From: a virus
Reading direction: 5' to 3' (one strand)
DNA length: 20,420 nt
IMG/VR virus record: IMGVR_UViG_3300021425_000241
Span: 1 to 20,420 of that record
A model generated the notes under the pieces. It made no database searches. It was not told the DNA's origin and saw only the letters and a program-made list of their open reading frames with translations. Positions 6,578 to 14,400 of this stretch are shown piece by piece; positions within the stretch are counted from its first letter, which is position 1; the number at the start of each line of letters is the position of its first letter. The position numbers and the translations under genes are program-made.

Positions 6578-6970
6578 TTATTTATTTAGTAGAAATTTTC
6601 CATACTGTAATGAGTTTAACTCATCTAGTTCTTCATATTTTACAATATGAAGTTGTCCTGCAACTTCATTCCATGTATAATTTCTATACTTTCTCCAATG
6701 AAAATTAATTCCTATAAATCCCCATCTTTTAATTTCTGTACAAGCAATCAAAGGATGTTGATCATATTCTAATCCTGGCGTTTTCGCATTATAAACAAAT
6801 GTATAAAACTTTCCAACCTCAGGTATCATTACCACATCTTTAAAAATATCTAATATGATGAGCATTAAATCTTCAGGATCTTTAATTCCTGAAGATTTAA
6901 TTCTTTTTTTAAGTTCTTTAACTCTTGGCGTTGAACCTGAATTGATATACTGCCCAAAACCTTCTGCCAT
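6578..6970 (-). CDS. Conserved hypothetical protein between gp4 and gp48, 130 aa
   Basis: A 130-residue protein with a basic, helical N-terminus (STPRVKELKKRIKSSGIKDP) and an aromatic-rich C-terminal domain: KFYTFVYNAKTPGLEYDQHP, then IKRWGFIGINFHWRKYRNYTW. The segment 'YDQHPLI...GFIGINFHW' recalls a pattern (a D.hPl... followed by GF.G.N.H) in small proteins of other large myoviruses whose function I do not know. It overlaps the gp4 stop by one base (TAATG) and precedes gp48 by 15 bases, so it belongs to the late head/baseplate operon. No signal or membrane segment is seen. A virion or assembly role is inferred from context only. Confidence 0.78.
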   Translation of the reverse strand: MAEGFGQYINSGSTPRVKELKKRIKSSGIKDPEDLMLIILDIFKDVVMIPEVGKFYTFVYNAKTPGLEYDQHPLIACTEIKRWGFIGINFHWRKYRNYTWNEVAGQLHIVKYEELDELNSLQYGKFLLNK

Positions 6971-7422
6971 TATTTAATTCCTAATTCTTGCTCGGTGATT
7001 ACGCGGAATTTGATTAGATGATCATCACACCATTCCTGAATTGATTTCCACTTGGATTGATTCACTGCATAAGTATTTACTTCATTAATGTATGTCTTAT
7101 TTTTCTTTTTTCCTTGTACGGGGGGAATGGTTTGTCGTTTTGGTTTTATTTCTATTACATACTTTTGTACTTTTGCATTACTTTCTAATACTTCAATAAT
7201 AAAATCTGGAAAATATCTACATACTTTTTGTTTCACTGGGTTATAATAAGGTATACAGAACTCTTCAGATCCATAACGAATAATATTAGGAGATCTATCA
7301 CACCACTGCATAAACTTAAGTTCCCAACTACTACGATAGATTATATTTTGAACATCTCCAATATATTTTTTTGGATTCTGTGGATGAAATCTTCCTTGAT
7401 GATATTTTGAATCTCTTGGCAT
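6970..7422 (-). CDS. 4: gp4 (gp50), head completion protein
   Basis: gp4 acts after DNA packaging to complete the head before tail joining. The product has 150 residues, the same length as T4 gp4. It has the expected PKKYIGD N-terminal motif, YRSSWELKFMQWCD, IPYYNPVKQKVCRYFPDF, and VIEIKPKRQ. E34, D73 and E91/K93 together form a TnsA-like PD-(D/E)XK nuclease signature, so a DNA-end-processing activity is plausible; this is inferred from the motif. It is the first gene of the leftward operon, about 40 bases downstream of a perfect late promoter. Confidence 0.9.
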   Translation of the reverse strand: MPRDSKYHQGRFHPQNPKKYIGDVQNIIYRSSWELKFMQWCDRSPNIIRYGSEEFCIPYYNPVKQKVCRYFPDFIIEVLESNAKVQKYVIEIKPKRQTIPPVQGKKKNKTYINEVNTYAVNQSKWKSIQEWCDDHLIKFRVITEQELGIK

Positions 7423-7438
7423 TTTCTTTATTTTTGAT

Positions 7439-7446
7439 TATACATA
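7439..7446 (+). promoter_or_regulatory. Candidate late promoter for gp54 (TATACATA)
   Basis: TATACATA differs from the T4 late consensus TATAAATA at one base. Transcription would start near 7452, about 19 bases before the gp54 ATG. It sits in the divergent spacer beside the perfect late element on the other strand. One-mismatch matches are frequent in AT-rich DNA, so the location is the main support. Confidence 0.4.
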
Positions 7447-7461
7447 ATATATCAATAAAAG

Positions 7462-7469
7462 TATTTATA
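7462..7469 (-). promoter_or_regulatory. Late promoter for gp4-unknown-gp48-gp53 (TATAAATA)
   Basis: Read on the - strand this is an exact TATAAATA, the T4 late promoter element recognised through gp55, with gp33 and gp45 as activators. Transcription would start near 7456, giving a leader of about 34 bases before the gp4 start at 7422. It is the only exact match I noticed placed upstream of a gene in this window. Confidence 0.65.
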
Positions 7470-7470
7470 A

Positions 7471-8340
7471 ATGCCTTCCGCAAAGAGCATTGCTGACATT
7501 AAATCGGCACTTTTAAATCCAGCAACAACTTCTCATTTTGAAGTTACTATTGATGCACCATCTGGATTAAAAGACAAATATCTCAGTCAAAATGGAGTTA
7601 AATTTGGTACAAATCAGGGAAAATTAAATCTTCTTTGTTCTGATGCCTTACTTCCAGGTTCTACTTTTACAACTCATGATATTACTGGTGATTACTATGG
7701 ATCAATTCATAGACACGCATATAGGAGATTGTATGATGATAGAATTGATTTGAGTTTTTATGTTAATGCTGAAGATTATTTACCAATTAGATTTTTTGAA
7801 GTATGGATGAAGTATATTGCAGGAGAACAAATTGCTTCTAGTGAAAGTGGTCGTTCGGGTGTTAAAGAAGAAAATTATTTTTATAGAATGAATTATCCTG
7901 ATCAGTATATTTTAAAACAAGGACTTACGGTCACAAAGTTTGAAAGAAGTAGTCTTGGTGGTGCTAAAGGTATTAGAGGAGGTACATTAACTTATAATTT
8001 TGTGAATGTATTTCCAATTGCTTTAAATTCTATGCCAGTATCATATGATACTTCTTCCTTGCTAAAGTGTACTGTTTCTCTTTCATACATTAGATATTAT
8101 GTGACACCACCACAAGTTCCAACTGCACCACCAGAAACTACATCAACTCAAAATTTTAATCTTACCACAGACCAATTAGCTGCAATAAATTCACAAGCAT
8201 TTAATCCTAATATTGATTTAACGTCGGTGTTAGGAACTAGAACTACAACGGGTGGAGTTAATTTTAATTCTGCTGCCGCTTCTGGAAATTCTATTAGCGT
8301 ACAGGATGCATACTCTGGAAATTTTAATCTCAATGTTTAG
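7471..8340 (+). CDS. 54: gp54, baseplate tail-tube initiator
   Basis: gp54 joins gp48 on the hub and starts tail-tube polymerisation. The 289-residue product (320 in T4) has an N-terminal SHFEVTIDAP segment, LLCSDALLPGSTFTTHDITG, YRRLYDDRIDLSFYVNAEDY, FFEVWMKYIAGEQ and NYFYRMNYPDQY. These resemble tail-tube-fold motifs (the LPG segment and 'I.r.yYDdi.lsFYv.') shared by gp54 and gp19-like tube proteins. The C-terminal 80 residues are Thr/Asn/Ser-rich and probably flexible. It is the first gene of the rightward tail operon, diverging from gp4; no good Shine-Dalgarno is seen before its ATG, which lies inside an A/T-rich spacer. Confidence 0.88.
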   Translation: MPSAKSIADIKSALLNPATTSHFEVTIDAPSGLKDKYLSQNGVKFGTNQGKLNLLCSDALLPGSTFTTHDITGDYYGSIHRHAYRRLYDDRIDLSFYVNAEDYLPIRFFEVWMKYIAGEQIASSESGRSGVKEENYFYRMNYPDQYILKQGLTVTKFERSSLGGAKGIRGGTLTYNFVNVFPIALNSMPVSYDTSSLLKCTVSLSYIRYYVTPPQVPTAPPETTSTQNFNLTTDQLAAINSQAFNPNIDLTSVLGTRTTTGGVNFNSAAASGNSISVQDAYSGNFNLNV

Positions 8341-8341
8341 A

Positions 8342-8349
8342 GATAAATA
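8342..8349 (+). promoter_or_regulatory. Candidate late promoter for gp26 (GATAAATA)
   Basis: GATAAATA is one mismatch from the T4 late consensus. The predicted start near 8355 would leave about 23 bases before the gp26 ATG at 8378, a spacing like that of the other late candidates here. An AGGA ribosome binding site follows at 8369-8373. Confidence 0.4.
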
Positions 8350-8377
8350 ATCACACCTAAGATTATTATAGGATATT

Positions 8378-9097
8378 ATGCCGCTTCCTCGAATTTCTAC
8401 ACCAACTTATGAACTTGAGTTGCCATCATCTGGACAGACAATCAAATACAGACCTTTTCTAGTTAAAGAAGAAAAACTTTTAGTCATTGCTTTGGAAAGT
8501 GAGGACACAAAGCAAATCACTAATGCTATTAAGGTTGTAATCAAGAACTGTATTTCTACAAAAGATGTTAAAGTTGAAACTTTACCAACATTCGATATTG
8601 AATATCTTTTCTTAAATATTAGAGGAAAGTCTGTTGGTGAACAAGTAGATGTTAATATCATTTGTCCAGATGATAATGAAACTAATGTAAGTGTGAGTAT
8701 TAATTTAGATGATATTAAAGTTGTAAAAAATGAAGAGCATACTAATAAAATTAAAGTAGATAAAAGTATTATGATGGAAATGAAATATCCATCACTTGAA
8801 CAGTTTATTAAAAACAACTTTGATTTCAATAATGAAAATGCAATGGAACAATCTTTCGATTTAATTTCAACTTGTATCGATAAAATTTATACTCAAGATG
8901 AAGTGTGGTCTACTGCAGATGTAACCAAAAAAGAACTCACTGAATTTTTGGAATCTATGAATTCTTCACAGTTCAAAGAAATTGAAAAGTTCTTTGAAAC
9001 AATGCCAAAACTTTCGCATAAAATTTCTGTTATAAATCCAAAAACTAAAGTAGAAAACGAAGTTGTTTTAGAAGGGTTAGCCAGTTTTTTCGCATAG
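8378..9097 (+). CDS. 26: gp26-like baseplate hub assembly protein (T4_baseplate family)
   Basis: A 239-residue protein of the T4 gp26 type. The N-terminus MPLPRISTPTYELELPSSG, followed by the RPFLVKEEKLLVIALESED segment (residues about 26-44), is characteristic of the family; T4 gp26 has 208 residues. In T4, gp26 takes part in assembly of the baseplate hub. The C-terminal part is acidic and helical and ends GLASFFA. The codons for SFF contain the heptamer T_TTT_TTC in the correct frame for -1 slippage, six bases before the stop, and the -1 frame stays open for 62 more codons. So gp26 may be made both as a 239-residue protein and as a 300-residue fusion, as for the lambda tail chaperones G and GT. 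The location just before tape-measure-like genes fits that role. Confidence 0.85.
   Translation: MPLPRISTPTYELELPSSGQTIKYRPFLVKEEKLLVIALESEDTKQITNAIKVVIKNCISTKDVKVETLPTFDIEYLFLNIRGKSVGEQVDVNIICPDDNETNVSVSINLDDIKVVKNEEHTNKIKVDKSIMMEMKYPSLEQFIKNNFDFNNENAMEQSFDLISTCIDKIYTQDEVWSTADVTKKELTEFLESMNSSQFKEIEKFFETMPKLSHKISVINPKTKVENEVVLEGLASFFA
9085..9091 (+). promoter_or_regulatory. Candidate -1 ribosomal frameshift site T_TTT_TTC
   Basis: In the gp26 frame the bases read ag[T TTT TTC] gca tag, a perfect X_XXY_YYZ heptamer in zero frame. A -1 slip continues at 9091 into cgc-ata-ggg-atg and stays open to the stop at 9277-9279. Ten bases downstream, 9102-9106 can pair with 9111-9115 (five pairs including one G-U, loop ATAT), a weak possible stimulator. 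Confidence 0.6.
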
Positions 9098-9099
9098 GG

Positions 9100-9279
9100 A
9101 TGGTCCATATGGATCTTGAAAGTTATTATAGATTAAACTTTGCGTTGATGCAGTACCATAAATATTCATTGTGGGAAATTGAAAATATGATACCTTGGGA
9201 AAGAGACATCTATGTTGGATTATTGCAGCAACATCTTGAAGAGGAACAATTGAAGCAGCAACAAAAAACAAATTTTTAA
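9100..9279 (+). CDS. Short tail-chaperone-like frame after gp26, probable frameshift extension
   Basis: This frame encodes 59 residues from the ATG at 9100, with a core SLWEIENMIPWERDIYVGLL and a charged, Gln-rich end (EEEQLKQQQ). A Trp-rich '.IE.M..WER..Y' segment with a charged helix is typical of the second frame of tail assembly chaperone pairs. It is in the -1 frame of gp26 and is reached from a T_TTT_TTC heptamer, adding 62 residues (from base 9091) to gp26 for a 300-residue fusion. Independent initiation is also possible: the ATG at 9109 has AGGGA eight bases upstream, which overlaps the gp26 stop region. It ends 12 bases before the first tape-measure-like gene. Confidence 0.7.
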   Translation: MVHMDLESYYRLNFALMQYHKYSLWEIENMIPWERDIYVGLLQQHLEEEQLKQQQKTNF

Positions 9280-9291
9280 TAACCAAATAGA

Positions 9292-11460
9292 ATGGCAGTC
9301 AATCAACAAAAACTTTTAGGGAAAACAACTTCAGTTCAATCTACTAAAGTTGCTCCACAACAACAGTTAATTGCTGCTCCTGCAGATACTGCAGCTCTTC
9401 AAGATATATCAAAATCATTAACAAGAATTTTACAACTTTTAACTCAACAAAATACTCAAGTCACTAACGAAGCAAATCAAGAAAGAAAGAATCAAGAAGT
9501 AGCAAGAAGAAAAAAAATAGAACTGGGTTTAGAAGGTTCATTTGCTGTGGTTAAAAATGCAACTCAGGCAATTGTTGCTCCAGTAAAAAATATATTAGAT
9601 CAAATTATACAATTTTTTGTTACTCTGTTTTTGGGAAAAGCACTATTAAACCTAATTAATTGGTTTGCAAATCCGGAAAATCAAAGTAAAGTTAGATCTA
9701 TTGCCAGATTTTTAAGAGACTGGTGGCCAAGTCTAATTGCAGGATACATTCTTTTTGGAACTGGATTTGGTAGGGCTGTAAGAAGTCTTGTTGGAATTGC
9801 TGCTCGAAGTGTAAGGTTTCTTGGTACAGTAGCATTAAATCTTACTGGTGCTATTGCAAAAGCAATTGGATTAAAGAAAGCAGGCACTGCATTATCTGCT
9901 CTTGGTGGTAGGGGTGGTGGATTAAAAGGAATTCTTGCTAAGTTAGTTGTTGGAGGTGCTGTCGCTGCTGGTGGAGCAGTGATTGCAAAAAATATGATGG
10001 AGGGTGGTGAAGAAGGAGCACCACAAATTGAAGTTCCACCAGCACCAGCACTTCCAATAGCAGAAGCATTTGGTGGTGGACTGATTGATTTTAAGACTAT
10101 GCTTGCAGCATCTGGTGGGCAAGTTGATTCTAAGTTAGGTATTCTTACACAACTTTTTGGATCTGGTGGATTTGCAAGTTTACTTCATGGATTTCCTGGT
10201 ATTGTATCAGGACCTAAAGGAATAGATAAGGTTCCTGCAATGCTTACTGATGGCGAGTTTGTAATGTCTCGTGGAGCAGTACAAAAGTTTGGCGTGAATA
10301 CTCTTGAGAGTATGAATGCTGCTGGAGGTGGAACAAATAGACCAAAAATAGTAAATAGAAAAATTTATGCGGAGGGTGGTGGATTTATTGGAAAAGCATC
10401 TCATCATATAAAAGAAGATGAAGCCTTATCTTCACTTACAAAAGGGGAAAATGATTTTATTAAACCTGGTGGACAAAGTGTCCTTAGTTCAAAACCCTGG
10501 AGTTCAGTTAAATCAAATACTCCTCTTTATTCTTATGGGGACAAATATAAAATTCCCACTATAGGATGGGGATCAACTTATTATGATAGTATTCTAAATG
10601 GGAAAAATCCTGTTAAAAGTGGAGATAGCATTACAAGATCACGAGCAGATAGTATTTTAAATGTTAATATTTTAAATCTTGCAAAAGAATATAGTAAAAA
10701 AATTCCAACATGGAATAAGATGAGTGACAACCAAAAGGCAGGAATTCTATTGGTTGGATATAATGCACCAAATGGGCCTATTGGAGCATACCCAAATCTT
10801 ACAGATGCATTAAAAACGGGTAATATGTTATCTGCCGCAGAACATGCAGTAAAGAGACGTGGACCGAGCGCATCAAGACTTTCTCTTGAAAAAAAGTTAA
10901 TATTAGATGGGCCAAAAAATTTATCAAAAGTTAATGTGCAAAAAACTGATTCTAAACCAAAAGAGAAAACAAAATCATCCGGTTTACTTGATAATATTTT
11001 CGGCGGTATTAATAAATTTATTTTTGGGGACAAAAAATCAAATCTGCCTGCATTTTTTGGTGGTGGATTGGTAAGAGGTAAAGAAGGAATTGATAATGTT
11101 CCTGCTATGTTAACTCGTAATGAGTTTGTAATGTCTCCAGGTGCAGTACAAGAGTTTGGCGTGAATACTCTTGAGAGTATGAATGCTGCTGGAGGTGGAA
11201 CAAATAGACCTAAAAATGCAACTCCACGGAGATTTAATGAATCTGTAAAATCAGTATCCTCTGCAAATATTGTAAAGACTCCACCAAAACAAAAACCAAT
11301 TACACCCACACCAAAACCAGCACCAAAAGTAATTAGTAGACCACCAGTTGCTGGTGGTGGAATGGGTGGAGCAAGAGGTGGTGGTGCAAAACCATTCATT
11401 CCATCACTTCCTTCTGGTAAATCAAATTCAAAAACGGCGAAGCAATTAGGAATTAAATAA
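9292..11460 (+). CDS. Tape-measure-like tail protein with GH24-type lysozyme domain, 722 aa
   Basis: A large tail protein directly after the gp26 pair, where tape measure genes usually lie. Residues 1-80 are Gln-rich and coiled-coil-like. Hydrophobic segments at about 105-125, 145-170 and 211-233 resemble the membrane-penetrating helices of tape measures. A module of about 45 residues containing VPAMLT..EFVMS and ending MNAAGGGTNRPK occurs twice (about 307-352 and 596-641). Between the copies, residues 383-545 look like a GH24 lysozyme: SNTPLYSYGDKYKIPTIGWG (D417 and T423 spaced as Asp20 and Thr26 of T4 lysozyme), then VKSGDSIT, IPTWNKMSDNQKAGILLVGYN and RRGPSASRLSLEKKLIL. The catalytic Glu is not at the standard spacing (residue 408 is Ser); E386 is a candidate. 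The C-terminus is Pro/Gly/Lys-rich. It overlaps the next gene by one base. Confidence 0.8.
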   Translation: MAVNQQKLLGKTTSVQSTKVAPQQQLIAAPADTAALQDISKSLTRILQLLTQQNTQVTNEANQERKNQEVARRKKIELGLEGSFAVVKNATQAIVAPVKNILDQIIQFFVTLFLGKALLNLINWFANPENQSKVRSIARFLRDWWPSLIAGYILFGTGFGRAVRSLVGIAARSVRFLGTVALNLTGAIAKAIGLKKAGTALSALGGRGGGLKGILAKLVVGGAVAAGGAVIAKNMMEGGEEGAPQIEVPPAPALPIAEAFGGGLIDFKTMLAASGGQVDSKLGILTQLFGSGGFASLLHGFPGIVSGPKGIDKVPAMLTDGEFVMSRGAVQKFGVNTLESMNAAGGGTNRPKIVNRKIYAEGGGFIGKASHHIKEDEALSSLTKGENDFIKPGGQSVLSSKPWSSVKSNTPLYSYGDKYKIPTIGWGSTYYDSILNGKNPVKSGDSITRSRADSILNVNILNLAKEYSKKIPTWNKMSDNQKAGILLVGYNAPNGPIGAYPNLTDALKTGNMLSAAEHAVKRRGPSASRLSLEKKLILDGPKNLSKVNVQKTDSKPKEKTKSSGLLDNIFGGINKFIFGDKKSNLPAFFGGGLVRGKEGIDNVPAMLTRNEFVMSPGAVQEFGVNTLESMNAAGGGTNRPKNATPRRFNESVKSVSSANIVKTPPKQKPITPTPKPAPKVISRPPVAGGGMGGARGGGAKPFIPSLPSGKSNSKTAKQLGIK
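10286..10343 (+). repeat. 58-bp direct repeat, copy 1
   Basis: Identical to 11153-11210. It encodes part of the conserved tape-measure module ending FGVNTLESMNAAGGGTNRP. The surrounding module (from about 10210) is also similar between copies at the protein level but has diverged in DNA. The distance between copies is 867 bases, exactly 289 codons. Confidence 0.95.
11153..11210 (+). repeat. 58-bp direct repeat, copy 2
   Basis: Identical to 10286-10343, downstream of the lysozyme-like domain in the same gene. The flanking module (from about 11077) matches the first module in protein with several silent or conservative DNA changes, whereas these 58 bases have none, which suggests recent homogenisation or strong constraint. 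Confidence 0.95.
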
Positions 11461-14400
11461 TGGCACCAATAGTTTCTCCTTTAACCGGTACTTTAAAATC
11501 TATAAAAACACAGTTTATCAGTAAAGAGAAACTGTTAAAATCTACCTTAAATGTTCAGCAAAAAAGAATCAATTTAAAAAGAAGTAATGCCGAAAGAGAA
11601 AGATTTATAAATTATGAAAAAGTTCTAGAGAGACCTCTGGCATTTTTAGGAAAACCTATAAGATCAGTTGCTAAAAGACTAGGATTTCTTGATGCTCTCA
11701 AAAATTTTATAGTAAATGTATTACTTGGTTTTTTTGCTTTAAGATTACTGAAGTATCTTCCACAATTAAAAAGTGTTTTTATTGGTATTCTAAAGGCAGG
11801 TAATTTCATTATAGATGTTGCTGGAAGTATACTTAATGGTCTTGTCACATTTATTGATTATGGATATAAGGGATATGATCACGCAAGAAAGATAGTTGGT
11901 AAAATTGGTGGTGATAAGGCAATACAAGGTTTAGATAAAATGACTGGTGAAAGCACCAAGTTAATCAACCAAATGTTGATTGCTGGAATGCTTTTCAGTG
12001 ATTTCAATATATTTGGTGGGATGAAAAGTGGACAGAGTGTTTTTAATAAAACCGTTGATACGATTAAAGATACTGTATCAACCGAAGTTGCAACTGCCAC
12101 GGCACAAAGAACTGCTAGTGTAGCAGCAGTTAAGGCAATGGGTCCTCTTGCAGCAGGTGGAGTTGTTGTTGGTGCAGGTTTACTTTTATCTGCTGCGGGA
12201 GAAGGAATATTTCAACTCACTAGATGGGTAAAAGGAATAAAATCTATTTCTGGACCTGCATCTTCTCTCTTTAGTATTCCTTTGGGAATTGTTGAAGGTG
12301 TTGGAACCATTTTTGATATTCTTGGTGCTCCTTTTAGATATGGTATTGAATTGATTCGCGGTGGATTTATGAAACTTTTTGATGATAAAAGTGGATTAGA
12401 AAAACAGGCAACGAATCTTGGTAAGTTTGATGCTAGAGTGAGAGAAAATTTGAGAAGATTTTCTGGACTTTTTTCTCCACTGTTTAAGTTTTTTGGTAAG
12501 AATGATATTGCAAAAAAATTACAAACTCCCGGATCTTTTGGGAGTCTTTATGGTGAAAAGGCAGTTAAAGATATGGGATATTATGGTGGTGGGAGAGTTA
12601 TAAAAGTCAAAAAGTATGCTTCTGGTGGTCCAGTTTTAATTGAAAGAACTGAAGTTAAAGAAATTAATATTGAAAGAACAGAAACATCAAAAAAAAGTGA
12701 ATTAAATATTGGTTCTTCTATTGGTGGAGAACTTAATTTTGCAAAAGTTTTTCCTGGATCAATTGACGATCCAGGAAGAATGAATCGTTATGAATATATG
12801 GGAAATGCTCATGATAGTATTCAAGGTGCTGCAGATATTGGACCTGTAATGGCGCTAACAACCAAGACATTGTTAGGAGATCAGGTTTCAAAAATGGATT
12901 ATGATAATGCAGGAAGATCTTTATCTGGTTTTATGTTGAGAGGTCTTCAAGATCAAAATCCAGTTGCTTATAATTCTTTATTAAATGTTCTTGATTATAA
13001 TCAATTTACTGGTGTGATTTCTACTTTTTTAATGAAATCAATGAAAAATCCACTTTCTGGTATCTTAAATCTATTGAGAGATCAGGTTGGTCTCGCACCA
13101 GTTCCTGGAGATGCTACTGGAACTGAAGCAGATCCATGTGCCGCTGCTTGTGATACTGGCAGCGGTCAGTCTGTATATGGAGATTCTGTTGATAAGGCAA
13201 TTCTTGATTTGATTTCATCTGTCGAAGCACAAAGTTATGATACAATGAACGTGTCTAGAGGTGCCACTGCAGGAAAACCAACTCAAATGACAGTTGATTG
13301 GTTGGTGGCAAATGCAAATGGTGCGATTGGTCGATACCAACAAATGCCTGAGTATCTTAAAGAGCGTGTAATTGCTGCTGGTGGCAAGGGGAGTGATAAA
13401 TTTACTCCAGAATTGCAAGACAGGGTAGCATTAAAAATGCTTTATTCAGGTCATGGATTTTCCCGATGGAGAAGTGGACAAATGAGTAATGAAGAGTTTG
13501 GTGATCGTCTTTCTGCAACTTGGAGAGGTCTTCCTCATAGGAGTGGTGGAACTTATCCCGACCGATATGCAGGGAGAAACAAAGCACATATATCCAGACC
13601 TGCTTTTATGACTCGTTTATCACAAATTAGAGCGGGTGGTGGTAGTACAATCTCCCCAAGTTCTCCTGCAGCAAATGTAGATCCTTGTATTTGCGATCCT
13701 GATATTCCCTCTGGAGATCCTGGAGATATTTCTGGAGCTACACAATTAGGTACAGGAACTTTTATTCAAGGAAGTACTGGAGAATCAACCGGACCACACT
13801 TTCACATTGGACCAACTGAAATTTATGATCCAAATGGAGATAAGTGGATTGGGAGAAAAACCGAACAAGGAAAAGCATCCTCTAGAGGAGCTGCTTTTCA
13901 AACCATTAAAGGGTTTATTAAAAATAAAATTCCAATTACACTCACAAATGCAGGCATTTCTATAAATCCAGGATCTCCTCCAGATGATTCCACAATAAAC
14001 AAATATATTATTAAAGAACAAGTTGGACATGCGACTAGATCTAGAGGAGGTTCTTGGGGAGGAATCGATCTTGCTGGTGCCGCCGGAATAAGATTTCCTC
14101 TTGCAGTTGGACCTGTTGTAAGTAGTGTTCATGGTTTTGGAAATGCTGCAAGAATTCTTGGTACAAATGCTTTTGTTGGGCATGGAGCGACTGGATCAAC
14201 TGGATCTAGAGAAGGTGGTGGACCAACATTATCTGGAGGCATAAGATTACTTCACAAAGGTGAGTATGTAATTGATAAAGACTCTGTTGATTTATTTGGT
14301 GGAATCCCTTTCTATAGTATGATTAATGGTGTTGAGAATGAAAAACAAAGAACAGAAAAATCTTCTCAATTAATGCAACATCTTAGTAAATACACTGGAA

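Noticed and set aside
8407-8829. 140-codon open frame on the - strand within gp26
   Set aside because: Antisense to a well-supported gp26 gene; its Leu/Ser/Ile-rich, membrane-like appearance follows from the reverse complement of Lys/Asp/Glu codons.
10581-11399. 272-codon open frame on the - strand
   Set aside because: It lies antisense to the tape-measure-like gene; its Pro/Phe/Ile-rich sequence is what the reverse of Gly/Lys/Asn-rich AT-biased coding DNA gives, and the sense protein has clear domains.
13785-14183. 132-codon open frame on the - strand
   Set aside because: Antisense shadow of the M23-like region of the 1029-residue protein; Ser/Asn-rich, with no recognisable motif or ribosome binding site.
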